The notes under the pieces: generated by a model
Told to the model about the DNA's origin: nothing
The model's database searches: none
The model's input: the letters and a program-made list of their open reading frames with translations, nothing else
Translations under genes and position numbers: made by a program
Origin: Owenia fusiformis
Taxonomy: Eukaryota > Annelida > Polychaeta > Sabellida > Oweniidae
DNA length: 60,000 nt
Direction: 5' to 3'
Assembly (NCBI GenBank): GCA_903813345.2
Contig: CAIIXF020000011.1
Coordinates: 34,714,166 to 34,774,165, forward strand
Shown: positions 27,644 through 40,657 of the stretch, in pieces
Layout: the number at the start of each line of letters is the position of its first letter
Position numbering within the stretch: the stretch's first letter is position 1

Positions 27644-28337
27644 GATGTTTATTCCGTTACAAATAAGAACGGTGGCTTTGAACTGTAAACTGCAAATAAT
27701 TGCATGCCTTTGGTTGTGTAGGCGTCTTATTTTCTAGGTTCCTCATCCTGTAACACAATAGTTTCATAATATTCCCAAATATCCATGAAGATCATCGTGT
27801 ATTATCTAAAATTTCTAAAAACAAACTCGAATTTAGTTTTTGAACGTTCATAAATTTGCTGCATCTTAAGTGAGGAATTGAAATACGAAGTGCTCCCGTG
27901 CACAAGTCTTTAAAAGTTTGTATTTGCTGTGGAGAAAAGTTTTCGCATATAAAATCGTAGAATTTGGGTGTTACGGAACGTGACAATAACAAAGGCTCGT
28001 AGGTATGTATATCAATTGATGAGGCTAGGTAACTATGGAAACTACATGTCTGTAGGGTGGTAATCAGTTTGAATTCTCTGAAAGTTCACTGTCCAGATTT
28101 GTGTGTAAACTTAGATTCAGAGAAAAATATTGATATTTTACAAAAAAATAACATCTTTTCATGATTAGCCATTGGCAGTCATACAGATTTGGGATAACAA
28201 CACTGATCATATACATTCAGGAAAAATAATTCATATAGTGCTGACGGTAAATAATAAAGCGTGGGTTTTCAAACTACAGCGGTGAATATAAATAATTACT
28301 AAAGATAAAACAGAAATTTTAGTGACTAGTTCATATG

Positions 28338-29095
28338 GTTAAAATAACGAAATAATGAAATGTAACCATGTGTCTACTTATCAGTTTGATCTATGTCATC
28401 CATCCTGCTAGGTTACATTGTGGAACTCAGCCAAACACGACACTGAAGGCAGTATCCTGAGGCATGGGCTTTCAACTAGATCTAAATCTAAAAAATTTCA
28501 GATTTGCAGCCCCTAGAGATTTCCGGAATTGAACAAAGTAGCGAATGTTGCGATCTTTCAACTTTAGTTCGTTGTTTTTCACCACTTTATGTGTAGTGTT
28601 TTCATTTAGGAGGCGGTCTTATTTGAATGCATCATTTCAGGTCTTTATGAATCAATAGATCAATAAGCAGACTAAAAATTCAAATTTAGCAGTTTCTTTC
28701 GTGTCATACTGGGCCTGTTAGGCATGAAAAACAATTTAGCAGTTTCGTTCGTTGCGTAATTGGGCCTTCTATAATCAGTAGCAAATGCTCGCAAAACATT
28801 TTCCAAAATATTTACTTCCGTTTTCCTTGAAGACATGGTTGGGTGACACGTCATTAAGTCACATGATCGATACAGTAACTAGTCACGTGATCAGACACGT
28901 GTCTAGTGTCAGTCACGTGAGCTTGCAAAATGGACGATCTAAATTTCTAAGAATTCTACTAAGATCAGTATCGATGTTGTTGCCTTCATTGTCGTGTTTG
29001 GCTGCGTTCCACATTGTAACCTAGCAGGATGGATGACATAGAACAAACTGATAAGTAGACACATGGTTAAATTTCATTATTTCGTTATTTTAACG
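28338..29095. mobile_element. Fold-back element with ~120-bp arms
   Basis: GTTAAAATAACGAAATAATG at 28338, and the following 110 bp through CCATCCTGCTAGGTTACA and CCAAACACGACACTGAAGGC, are the reverse complement of about 28970-29093. Inside lies a short direct repeat (ATTTAGCAGTTTC(T/G)TTCGT, twice near 28683 and 28734) and a cluster of CACGTG E-boxes (28890-28920). Confidence 0.8.
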
Positions 29096-29287
29096 AAAAA
29101 TTAAAAATAAGCCATTTTCTCAACTGTATGAATAATTCAGAATGATATCATGTAAAATTTTCAAATTCAAAATATTCATTTCATTGTTGAGACTGTATAT
29201 ATTTTATTTTATCCCACCCAAGTGATTTTAATATGATTGTATAATAGCATTGTATAACTGCAATATAAAACCAACACTCATCGTATA

Positions 29288-30224
29288 TACAGTACGTATC
29301 AAAAAAAAACGCAACAGATTGTTATCTCAGAAAAGCACAAGACCAGTGATAACAGCTAAAGCCATGTGTCTCCACTTTACAATGATATATCATTCATTGA
29401 TATTTGGTCATGTTTGGGTGAGTAATCATTCCATTTGCAAAGTGGGCCAAAATTAGCTTCGGGCCAAGTTATAAACATGGCAAAAGTCAGTGTACGGAGC
29501 CCGATGCAATATTGGACGAAAACATAAAACCAATGCTGACTGCATCCTTTTAATTCAATGTACCAAAAAGCCAAATTACTCCTCTTTGCAATGGAATATC
29601 ATTCATTCACAGGGAGTCATCTCTGGCCAAATAATCATTAATTTTGCAAAGTGGGGCAAAATTCAGCTCGGACCCAAGTTTTAAACATTGCAAAAGTCAG
29701 TACAAGGGGCATAGGGGCTATTGGAAGAAGGTGTGCCAGGTATGGCATACTCATACTCATACTCTTGCAAGAATGCATACTTTACCCCTCCAAATTGCCA
29801 CTACTTCCTTGCACATAAAGATGCACTCATCTGTCCATGTGGGTTAAAGCAAAGAAAAGCAGCCCATGGGCAAATCTTTCTCGAGGTTTTGCAATATCTG
29901 GTCGAGGAATTGTGAGCACAGATGCTCCTGAGATAGCTCCAAAAGAAAAAGTCACAACAATTCAAGTCATGGGAACTTCCATTGGCACTTAGTCGTTGCA
30001 CTGATTTTTTCAATATCTAAAACTTGGCGCAGAGCCGATTTTGACCCACTGTGCAAATGGAAGGATTTCTCACCCAACCATTACCACATGTGAATGAATG
30101 ACATATCATTGCAAAGAGGAGAGACGCGGCTTTATGGTACATTAAATGAAATTGATGTAGTCATCACTAGTTTTGTGATTTTACGAGATAACTACTTGTT
30201 GCGTTTTTTTGATACACCCTGTAT
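29288..30224. mobile_element. Mariner-like element with inverted arms and decayed transposase
   Basis: The termini are TACAGTACGTATCAAAAAAA and, inverted, TTTTTTTGATACACCCTGTA. The arms pair over about 190 bp (29288-29475 and 30030-30224), and part of the left arm is also repeated directly at 29560-29700. A minus-strand frame near 29950-30013 encodes H-D-L-N-C-C-D-F-F-F-W-S-Y-L, recognisable as a worn S-P-D-L-N-P-x-D-F-F-L-W-G-Y-L transposase block. Confidence 0.8.
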
Positions 30225-30227
30225 AAC

Positions 30228-30335
30228 TCTTGAGAACAAATATACCACTCCTGGATAGCGTATACAACTCCTGGATAGCGTATACAACTCCTGGGCAGCA
30301 TATACAACTCTTCGATTTTATATACAACTGCTGAA
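30228..30335. repeat. 20-bp tandem repeat TATACAACTCCTGGATAGCG
   Basis: Two exact and about three degenerate units immediately right of the mariner-like element. Confidence 0.85.
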
Positions 30336-30606
30336 TTAAGATTAACCTTTTATTGATTAAAGATTAGGTTGGGATAACTTTCAGTCACTCGTGAATATAT
30401 CATATACGTGTGCTCACTTGAGTATAAACACGATATATGGAATCAACTATTATAAAACCTCATAATTAATATATGATATTTGTTTTTGGTAATATTCTGT
30501 ACACTCTAATTATTTATAAATGAGCATGTTTTCAAGTCAAATGCCAATATACATGTCCTAGAGTATGATTTTAAGGATTGCTTCAATAAATTAAAATACA
30601 TGTACT

Positions 30607-30842
30607 ACAGTGCTCACCATAAATAAATGACACCTGGATTTGCTGAAGTGAGGATTTCCCATGTTAAAAAGAAGATAATTTTCAAGAGGCCATACATCAG
30701 TGGATGAGAGCATACAAAATGTAAAATATACAAAACTTAAGGGATGTGTATCTAGACATTATTGGAAAGTATGAAGTCTCAAATCACCAATCTGGAAATG
30801 GTGATAGAAAATCCAGGTGTGATTTATTTATGGTGAGCACTT
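30607..30842. mobile_element. MITE with ~33-bp perfect-like terminal inverted repeats
   Basis: AGTGCTCACCATAAATAAAT followed by GACACCTGGATTT at the left is matched inverted at the right (AAATCCAGGTGTGATTTATT, TATGGTGAGCACT), with one mismatch. Length is about 233 bp, non-coding, and the flanks are TA-like. Confidence 0.85.
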
Positions 30843-33549
30843 TATGTCAAACTAAATTCATTAAACCTTACTCTATCTTACCTCACAAAATAAATCAAGA
30901 TCCATCAAAAACAGTTTATTTCATTTTGATGAAACCAATTACCATCCCTCAAAACATGTACAATAGTAACGAAACTGATGTATCATTAACAAAACAGAAC
31001 TTCATGCTATACCCTTTGAATATATGCAAGAACATATTTTGACAGAATTCACTGTTTTGACACAACCCCTGGGTCAGTGTAACAATGTCGTTACCTGAAA
31101 TATGGGGTCAGTGCCATTAGCATTATTGGTCAGTGCTCCATTACATAACAGGATAAAACCTTTATTGAACCCAGTATAAACCTGAATGCAAACATGAGTC
31201 TTTGACTAAAAAGATACACAGTACAGAAGTGTTTATTTTTCATTGCCTTGAAGCATTATTTTTGTTACATTATCAGGATCGTGTTAAAACCTAAACATCT
31301 ATCTTGCACAGAAATGTTTATTTTGCATTGCCTGGATGTCTGATTTGTGGCTATCTACTTTTTCACTTGCTTGGAATGAGACTAAAATAACCAAAGATGT
31401 TCTATCATTTCATCTATAAAATGTCAATTGGAATTTGCAGATGCCATCTAATAGTTAAAATTTATTTATAATTACATTTATTAAATTATTATTTTATTTA
31501 TATATGGTTTCATAATAAATTTTCAATTTGAACTGATTTTATCAATTGTTTCATTAATGAAATGAAATGAAGTATTGATTGGATAACTAATGATGTTTAG
31601 TATCAAAATTGATATTGATAATGATACCTATCTATCCAAAACAACATATTATTTTGGTAATACTGGTTTTCCCTGCAGTTGCATATGAGGGTTATGTTAT
31701 GGGATATGGAGTATATCCTGAGGGAAATATTGATATGCCCCATACCCAAAATTGAGCATCATATAACTAAATGATTAGATCAGATTCCTACTTTGGGATC
31801 AAAAAAAGTTGTCTGTTTTAGTCAGAGATGAGTAATAACTGCAAGCCTGTTGGGGTCAGGGTAATGATTTCCTGATATCAATTTCATTAATAGAATAGGG
31901 TACACTGATTTGATATTGATTCCAATGTGCTAATATCACTCAGAATTATAAGCTATCACTGACATATCATTGTAAAGTGTACCATGCCAGAGATTCTCCA
32001 ATAGAATGAAATATACATGTACCAAAACACAAGGGCATTTGATGTTTTTCTTTGATTGTGTAGAGTAACATGATACATTACTAGAACTGTAAATATAATT
32101 GACTGAAATTAATGTTTTTTCACTTTACTAATGGTGAATTATCATGATATACCTAATGGCCTGAAGAAAATACAAAAAATACTTAAATGGGCATATCAAT
32201 GAAAACAAGAAGCTTAAATGTCACATATAAGCTCTATATAAAAGAGCTGTAAAATAAATCAGAATTTTCATTCAGTGTAAAACCTGTAAATAAATATAAC
32301 TAGGGTAATGGCAGGTAATCTTGACCATTTATATAATATCGATCAATGTCTAATTATTACCACTAATCCTCAGACAGTCTTTGTTGTAGTGTGAGACTAT
32401 CGATTTCCTATTGTACTAAATGTGTGCACTGTGTATATTTATTTATGTTATTGCCTAATAGGAAACCTCTCAAAGAACTTGTAGATAAAACATTGGAATC
32501 TGTTCCGGTATGTCACATATGCGTCTATAGTTAAATTTTAAGAAGGATGATTTAACCAACCTTTTAATCAGAAATTGGTTTTTTGGATATGTATCGTGTA
32601 AAATTGGCATATTTTGGTCAAATTGCATTATTCGATTTTAGAATTGGTATTGTTCTACTGGGAAAATGATGTTGAATCCCTTCATAAAATTGTTATTTAA
32701 AAATGTAGACTTTCTTGTCGCACACACATGCGTGGAATAATCAAAATATCACATTGGTTTAGATATCATAAATATCTATGATTACATTGACATATTCATG
32801 GTAAGCATATACTCTACATTCCTCAATCAATATCCTACATTCTATTGGTCATTTATGTATTTAAGTTTATGTTAAGCTATATCTTTACTTACTAGTCAAA
32901 TACTTTATTTGGCAGGTGTGTGTGTTGATTACAATTACTTGTTTTCCTAAAATCGTGTCAGATTCAGGTTATTACGATTCTTGAATTTTATACGGGATTC
33001 CAATATCTGCAGAAATAATCCAGACATGCGTGGTGTATATACGAATCCCTTTTTCCAGTTAAAAAAATATTTATGTTTTCATGTTGGTTTTCACATTTTT
33101 ACTCTGAATTGTTTTATGAACTGATAGGTTTTCTGACATTTTACAATTTATGTTACAAGTACTTTATAGTTAGCTTTACATTCAAATGTCAGTATTTTCA
33201 TATAACATTATAAAATGTGACAGGAGATTGTTTCCTGATTTGTATGCAGTTCTTTTACTTGGAAACACCACCATCCCCCTCCCTCTATCTGTTCTAGCCA
33301 GCAGGAAGTTGTAAGTACCATCCTCTGAGCCTCAGGGTCTCAAATCCAACTGACAAAGATTGCTTTAAAGAATACTCTGTGTTTAGGAAGGCAGGGTTTA
33401 TTTCAAGATATTTATAAAGAAAAAGCATGTGAATCTTGGCATTTGCTTGGTTTTATCTAGAGAACTTGTGAGACTTCACCTTTTTACCTAATAAGAAGTT
33501 TCAATTTTGAGTGAAACTCGCAAGATACTTTTTGTAGTAAATCAGGTAT

Positions 33550-33622
33550 CCATGCATTCGTTCGACTTCACTTCTTAAAAAGATAGCTTCGTAGTTTATA
33601 ACTAGACTCTGCACGCAGGGTA
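33550..33622 (+). mobile_element. Short derivative of the TACCCT/AGGGTA MITE
   Basis: About 70 bp joining the family's left end (TGCATTCGTTCGACTTCACT) directly to its right end (ACTAGACTCTGCACGCAGGG). The flanks TAAATCAGG and GTAATCAGG look like a slightly diverged 9-bp target duplication. Confidence 0.75.
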
Positions 33623-34020
33623 GTAATCAGGGGATTAGGGTTACATTTGACGTCAACAGATAAGAGATGTCAGGACTGATGCTATTTTAATTTACTCCAT
33701 GTGGCTCCTTGCTTTAAGCCCATTGTCATCTCTGCTAAAGCTCATCGGCTAATCCTAGGACAACTCTCATTAACATCAAGCGAGTTCATGTAAGGTCATT
33801 CAGAGATATGAAAACATACTTTACAGTACATGTTTGTCATTCTGATATTCGTGTCTTTTTGTTTCACTAGAAATGTGAAAACATGAAACCCATTGCATGG
33901 CTGAGAAAAATTGAGGTGTTATGGTTTATCATGATGCATATCATGTACATAGTAGAAAATATAATTATTTTTTACATAAGGTAAATAATTCACATTTCTG
34001 AGATCTTTTCAAATTTTATT

Positions 34021-34130
34021 ATGTCACTGACCAAAAGTGGTTATGGTCTCTATTTTTGTGATGGTTGTCGGAGTTTGGCGATTGGCATCTGTAGCAAATG
34101 GCATGTGGTGATATTTTGCATGTTAATGCC
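34021..34130 (+). repeat. Dispersed repeat family B, copy 3
   Basis: Contains GGCATCTGTAGCAAATGGCA and ATTTTGCATGTTAATGCC, the same block order as the other copies but in the plus orientation. Confidence 0.6.
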
Positions 34131-35380
34131 TTCTTGGAGTATAGTACCCTTTGTAAAAGTTTGACTTCATTTTCAAGAAGATTCCTTCAACTACACTCTG
34201 TAAGGAATATATAATTCGATGATCTAACTTTCTTATCAAAATCAGTCATCCAAAATTGACTATCCAATTAAAATTTTAGCCACTTGTATTTTATTGCAAT
34301 TGTCTCAATTTCAGGGTAATATTTTTGTGTTACCTTTTTAGGGTAATATTTCAGTATACTAAAGCTCAGAGTATCTCCAAGATGAGGATCGAATTATTGA
34401 AAAGGGTAACAATTTAATTAATTATCAAAAACCACTGTCATGCATGACTAATATTTATTTCTCATTATGGTTTTACTTGTATTTTCAGAGATCGAATAAT
34501 GAACAGTGAGTGGAATAATGCATCAAGAAGAACGTCATAACCTATTGGTTGGCATTATTATATCCGGCTAGGATGCTTATCCACTCATTGTGAATGCTGT
34601 AAGGACTGAGCCATGGCATAGGATCAAAAATCACAGTAGATTTATAATTAATTTTGGCTACTAGCGCTAGATAAAGTCCGTATTCATTCTGTACTAAGTA
34701 GTTCTCATATAGTGATATATAAGTTTCTGCAATAAGAGGTTTGTGTGAGGTTGACTATACTAATGGAGGAATACAATTCGTCTTCTTATCGTAAAAAGAA
34801 ACACACAATTTAGTTCAATCTCATGCTTGTTTGTTGTGACTGTACAGAGCTGAATAGGGCTTTAAGCCCATATAATAACACGCATTCATTGACGGACTAA
34901 TGAGAGAATTGTTGTAATAGCGAGAGAGCTTAAGAACAGAATGCTGGATTTAACGCAGTATAGAATCCCCGATGCTTGGATACAATGAAGAGAATTGTTA
35001 ATAGGATATCATTTGGATTTTGACTGCATTGTTTTAGTAGTGTTAGGAGTCATAATGGCATGAGCCTAAGGTGGTGCTTTAATACGTACTTATTAGGCCT
35101 TCGAAAGACTTAGGAAGCAAATGCAACTATTATTTTACATATCAGCCCTTTAGCTGTATCGGATATATATTTACAAATACTAGTTATTGCTGTCATAACA
35201 GGAGTTCATATGAGATGAGCTAAGAATTACAACTATCAGAGGAAACATCAATTTTGTGAATATTTCCTGGCGTGCATATACAATTAACAGGTAATATGAA
35301 AATGTAATTTACACTGAAGGAAAGACAGCTTGATAAATTAAGGATAAAAATATCAACAAATCACTTAACCTATTTACATT

Positions 35381-35730
35381 ATGTCAACACTTGAAAAGAC
35401 GCCTCTCGCTGGATCAGATAGTCGTGGTACATACACCCCGGTGGAAATGTCGGAATTACGCCCTGATGCGAATTCTAACACAAATACTATTCTAAATACA
35501 AATACGACAAAAAGGACTCGAAACGCGAGTGTTACAATCGAGCCGGATCTGTCGTCAAGTACGAATTCAGCTTCATGGCCAGATGGTCGAAATGCACCAG
35601 TTGATCGTAGCTTCGAGCAGAGATATAATCTACGACACAAGACGCCATTAAAGACATCAATACAAGGAAAAGTCTACAATTTCCTGGAAAGACCTACTGG
35701 ATGGAAATGTTTTATTTATCATTTCACCGT
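35381..35730 (+). CDS. KCNQ1: First coding exon of a KCNQ1-like voltage-gated potassium channel
   Basis: ATG at 35381 opens 116 codons plus two bases and ends at a strong donor, ACCGT|GTGAGT, in phase 2. Vertebrate KCNQ1 exon 1 ends at the equivalent residue and phase. The N-terminal hundred residues are disordered and hydrophilic (Thr/Ser/Asn/Arg). The last part, Q-R-Y-N-L-R-H-K-T followed by [14 protein letters not shown] and Y-H-F-T-V, is the conserved pre-S1 segment of KCNQ (Kv7) channels; G-W-K-C-F matches KCNQ1 better than KCNQ2-5. The full protein would be a six-helix delayed-rectifier subunit in the plasma membrane. The rest of the gene lies beyond a long first intron. I could not find exon 2 (S1) before the window ends. 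The open frame past 35730 is intronic. Confidence 0.9.
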
Positions 35731-36658
35731 GTGAGTACTCAACTTTTACATTTTCTATATAATCTTTTTTTCTATATTGCATAACATTACAATATCTTAC
35801 ATGACAATTACATAATCAATTGTCTCCATAGAACACATCTTCATGTTCGTTTTATTCTTTAAAACTTAACAATCATACATTCACACATATCTGTCATATT
35901 AAAAACATACAAAATTGGTGAATCTTATTCAGTATCAAGAATACAAAATTATGATAGACATCTTTTTAATATATAAATTTGTTTTAATATATATTTGATC
36001 ATTTATTGACTCTGATGTCATAGCAATGACATAGTATTGGTCACTACAGTACATAATATTAATAATTCGAAATGACACACATTTTATAAAGCAGACAAAA
36101 TAATAATAACTTAAAAGTATATGTTTTTTACCAATCATTCAAAATTACATATTACATACTGAGAATTATACAATTATTAACTTTTATCATACTAAAGTAC
36201 ATACTAAGCAGTTTAAGTGGACATATTAGTATGAACAACATAAGCATCATTAACATCAAACATAGGGGGCCAATAATGCTATATAGCCTCGGTCCCTCAC
36301 AATTATGTAAATAATTGTGTTGAATAATATGGAAATAAATAACAATAACATATAAAAAACAAACAAAAAAAAACAAACAAAAAAACATTAGCGTGTAGGT
36401 ACATAAGGTGCGTTGTGTCATCTATGGAGGATGGAAAAACATGTCTTCGCTTTCAAAATGTTGGCCATTGTTAAATTTTGCTGAAAAAATAGTTATCTAT
36501 TGTTCTATTTATTATCTGATAAAGGGACATAACACTATACTATACATGTATTTGTTTTCTTGGAAAATCATCCTTTATGATACAAACTCATCTCATGCTG
36601 CCATTATATCTTACTGCCACCAATGTTATACCGTGTGATCTACCCAGTATTGAAGAAA

Positions 36659-36684
36659 TCAAGTGGGTGATATACCCACTTGAA
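36659..36684. repeat. Small perfect palindrome
   Basis: TCAAGTGGGT and its complement ACCCACTTGA flank GATAT, about 26 bp. Confidence 0.7.
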
Positions 36685-37269
36685 GTTTTGAAAATTTGCA
36701 AGCACCCTGTAGTTTTCACCCTTTGAAAATGAGAAAAATCATGAAAGTTTGGCATATTTTGACTAATCTTTGTCAGAAATGTGAAAATTCAAATTTTGCA
36801 CCTCTTACTTGACGCAAAAATCCTTCGTCGAACAATTAAGCCATATTGAGTTCTGGGAATTGAGTTTCTGGCATTGTTATATAAAGATTAGATGAATCAA
36901 AATGATGTTATAGACAGTTATACCACTCAGGCAGTCTTATATCATTAAATCTTGCAATAAACAGAAATATTAGAAAACCAATTTGAAGAGGTGCTAACTT
37001 CAACAGGTTGAACTAAACACCTGTTTTTCACTTCACCAGGTGAATCAAAACTGCAAAACTCAGTATTTTAGTCGAAATGTCAATATGTTTTAACTGTAGC
37101 TCAAAAATAAAAACAAATGATTAACGTTGGCAGTGTATTACATTCTTTAATAGTCATTCAGGCATAAAGTTGTAGGAGCGAATAAACATGTTTTCTAATG
37201 TCACTTATGTCGTTTATCGACCTATGGAGAAATTTCACATGGATGAACTAATTAAGTAACCTACATTTC

Positions 37270-37328
37270 TGTTTGATATCAATTAAACATTATGTATAAA
37301 ATATAAGGTTTAATTGATATCAAACATT
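37270..37328. repeat. Hairpin with 18-bp perfect stems
   Basis: GTTTGATATCAATTAAAC and its reverse complement GTTTAATTGATATCAAAC are separated by about 20 AT-rich bases. Confidence 0.85.
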
Positions 37329-38425
37329 AACTCTTTATTGGCATCTGGTGGTTATTTATCTTTGAGTAAAAAGCATATGTTTTATCTGTAAAGATTAGAA
37401 TAATTGTTATATGTTCTTATATATTAAGTAGTAATATAGCATTTATTTAATTTTCACGCACCAATTTGACAGGAAGCGAGAATAAGCCACTATTGACCTT
37501 CCATATACCATATGTATATTCTTCACGAGTCCTCAACTATATTCTTGCCACTTGCCAATGTCTTTGATTAATGGTCAGTAATAAAAATGCTGTTTGTATA
37601 GATACAAGGCGAGTTTAAATAATCATGTACTTTGAAAGTGCTTTTTTGAGAGAAATAAGTCTAGGACCCCATGCCTTTAAAACCCAGTTGAGCCCTTTGA
37701 AAAGTATGCCCTATACATTTTGTTATTGTTAATTTATTTATATACATTTCAAAAAATATCAAATCTAACTTGCCTCATATGTCCCACACTTAGGTAACAT
37801 AACCATTGCCACCTAGAGGTTTCATATGGTGTGGAACATTGAACTTTTCAGAACAAATGCTACATGGTTTCCATAACTTTTTGAACCAATAAATAGCAAT
37901 AATTTATAAATAGTAACTGAGCTTATAAGAGCTATCCTGGAAAGAGATGATGTATGCTATTTAGATAGGAATAGAAGCTCTATCTGTTTTGCCCTTTGAT
38001 AAAATAGAAGCGTATTTTGGAATTATATTAGATAAGGATAGAAAAAATAGTATGAATGGAGAATTTTAGAGGAATAATTAGACAGATAAAAAGTTATCAC
38101 TCAAATGAAGTATAGATTTTTAAAAATTCAGATCCTCAAATCAAGTTTATCAAGAAATTCTGCATTACATGCGATAAAATCGTGAATAAATCAAAATTTT
38201 AAGCATGGGGCCCATCACTATAAAACATATTCATTGCATGAAGTATTGTAGTAAGAAAATAAAACGAATGGGTATTAACAATAAAAGTCAGATTTCATTC
38301 TAGCTAATGCAATTCTATGTTCTATAACATTGACCTTCACACCTTTTGGTATTGATTTAATGATGAAATATGGGAATGTCAAATTGATTTTGTGGAGATG
38401 CGAGATAAATAATATTATTGTTTAC

Positions 38426-38502
38426 CCTTTGCATTCGTTCCAACTTCACTTAAAAGAAAGCTTCGTTGGTAGTTTATAACTAGACTCTGCACACAGGGTA
38501 TT
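38426..38502 (+). mobile_element. Short derivative of the TACCCT/AGGGTA MITE
   Basis: TACCCTTTGCATTCGTTC at the left and TAGACTCTGCACACAGGGTA at the right, about 75 bp. The flanks ATTATTGTT and TTCATTGTT are consistent with a worn 9-bp target duplication. Confidence 0.8.
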
Positions 38503-39134
38503 CATTGTTAAGCTATATAGTCCTGTAGCCTGGGGGTTTAGGGGTAAGAATATTATCATCATTATGAACTATCATGTTTTAGTCTATTGTCTCATCAGGC
38601 GAGAATATTGCTTTTCAAAAGTAATAATGAAACTCAAATTTGTAATCAATTTATTCCAGTAATAATATCAAAGTATATGTACAGGTGAATAAACACTTTA
38701 AGGTAGGCACGATAGAATGAGTAATTTAGCTCGTTAAGGTGGGAAGAGTTGAAGGAATAAGCTTGCTTACCATAACTGCTTTTGTTAATATTAAAATAGG
38801 TGCCCCTTGCATAATCACTATGAAAAAAATATCTTGTCATAATTCTGTCAAGTTTGGCCAAGAATAGATTGAAAAATGAGAGTTGTATGTAGCTTATTCC
38901 TTTTAAAGAGCTTAATAGATTAGATATTATATATTGAGATGATTGACTTGATAGCATTCTAATTTCTTAATTTTTGTTCTATGACTGAGATTGACTATCC
39001 TCAAAATTTGTTCCTCTTATGATGATTGAATTAAATTGCCACTTATGCTGTTATCAACATTGATCTTTATCTTGTGCAATATGCTTGAAAATGGGATAGA
39101 ATAGAAAGAAACAAGAGGACAGCCATGACAGCTC

Positions 39135-39355
39135 CATGGATTGAAAATATCCATGTTCCATGGTTGAAAATATTTGAAAATATCCATGTTCCATGGTTGA
39201 AAATATCCATGCTCCATGGTTGAAAATATCCATGTTCCATGGTTGAAAATATCCATGTTCCATGGTTGAAAATATCCATGCTCCATGGTTGAAAATATTT
39301 ATGTTCCATGGTTGAAAATATCCATGCTCCATGGTTGAAAATATCCATGCCCCAT
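39135..39355. repeat. 23-bp minisatellite (TTGAAAATATCCATG)
   Basis: About nine or ten units of TTGAAAATATCCATG(T/C)TCCATGG, one with an inserted extra TTGAAAATA. It is open in all three minus-strand frames, which are spurious. Confidence 0.92.
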
Positions 39356-40657
39356 GCTCATATTAAAATAAATCCCATAAAACAGATTTGAGATCATTAT
39401 ATCTTATAAGTATCAGAATGTTAAATCTATCTGTAAAGTTTAGTCAGAGGGAAGGGTGATAAACCAATAGGGATCCAGGGTACATTTCCCATGGTATTTA
39501 AATGAACAAGTTTCTATGGTAACAAACCATTTATTTAACACCGTTTACTTTGTCTACTTTTTTTAATTTTTTCTCTTCAACATTATTATATAATTAAAAA
39601 ACCCAACCTTATATATTGGCAGAGACCCTGGCTTTGACAAATACTTTGCTATTTCTTCTATTCTTGTATTGTTAGAATAATATTGACATTACAAAACATG
39701 CAACATTTTTCTTAATTGAGATGTTTCCTCGGTTGTCATGGTAACATCAGATGATCCAGGATTCTCCGTTTTCTCAGGAAATGTGAAAATTAGATATAAA
39801 GGATCCCAAGATCATGAACCAACAACATGAACGTCCTGTTTTTAGAAAAGCTTTCCACTTTTGTCTCTGTCTGCCTTTCTGTAAAATTACATCAAAAATG
39901 TCTCTCTTCCTCGAAATCATATGACACTTCTTCTATTTCTTTAAGATTTAAACCCTTTATACGCACTCAATCATATAAGGAAAAGTATGAAAATCTGATA
40001 TTGTCGTCATTTTAATAGAGCCGTTTGTAATCATGATTGCGGTGGACCACTCAATTATTTTAGCAATATCCCTTTAATATCCTACACCGAGCAAAGATCA
40101 ATGAGCAAACCAAGTAGATTGTTTCACTTTAGATGAGATTGCGCTTTTTATCCATGCTATTTTGAGCTCGATTTCCACAAACAATTCAATTTCTAGAGAT
40201 GCTAGAATAACATTTTTATTCTCCTTATAATTATTATGTTTTGAATCAAAAGGAAACTCCAATTAATAGGGCAACTATAGGTATAAAATTAAGAGTAAAA
40301 AATGTTATAATAGATAGCCCCACAAAGAGATAAATCTGAAGGTATCATTTAAAGGGGCAATATATTTATTTGATGAATTATTTTTATTCTGATGAATTCT
40401 GATCAAAAATAACTTAATTCGTAATTCATAAATATATTATAGTAATAAGTATTTACCATTCATAAGTTGTGTCACAAAAGTCATTAGTCCTCAGATTATT
40501 GTACTTTTTTAATATATTATTTTGTATGAACATTTGTTATACTTGAATATATAAGCACTAGTGCCAAAGGGAAAGGACCAAAAGTTGTAATGGAACTTAG
40601 CAAGAAAAAGCAAACTCTAAGTGCATACCAGTCAAGAACAAAAACAAACTCCATATA

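Larger units (their letters stand above)
27644..35380. other. Intergenic region between WARS2 and the KCNQ1-like gene
   Basis: The 7.7 kb between divergent start codons should hold both promoters. It contains inverted-repeat elements (28338-29095, 29288-30224, 30607-30842), a small minisatellite and scattered MITE fragments. Nothing in the 31-34 kb stretch looks coding. An open frame at 27792-27992 (-) is discussed with the rejected items. Confidence 0.6.

Noticed and set aside
27792-27992. Minus-strand frame upstream of the WARS2 start, with an acceptor-like TTTCTCCACAG inside
   Set aside because: Composition is protein-like and a terminal exon of another gene is possible, but I recognise no family, found no partner exon, and it sits where the WARS2 promoter should be.
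28672-28854. 60-codon minus-strand frame starting ACCATGTCTTC, considered as WARS2 exon 1
   Set aside because: It ends out of phase with WARS2 exon 2 and lies in a fold-back element with internal direct repeats. The exon at 27518-27643 joins in phase and encodes a proper targeting peptide.
30746-31042. 98-codon plus-strand frame
   Set aside because: Begins inside a MITE terminal repeat and shows no domain or splice signals; probably chance.
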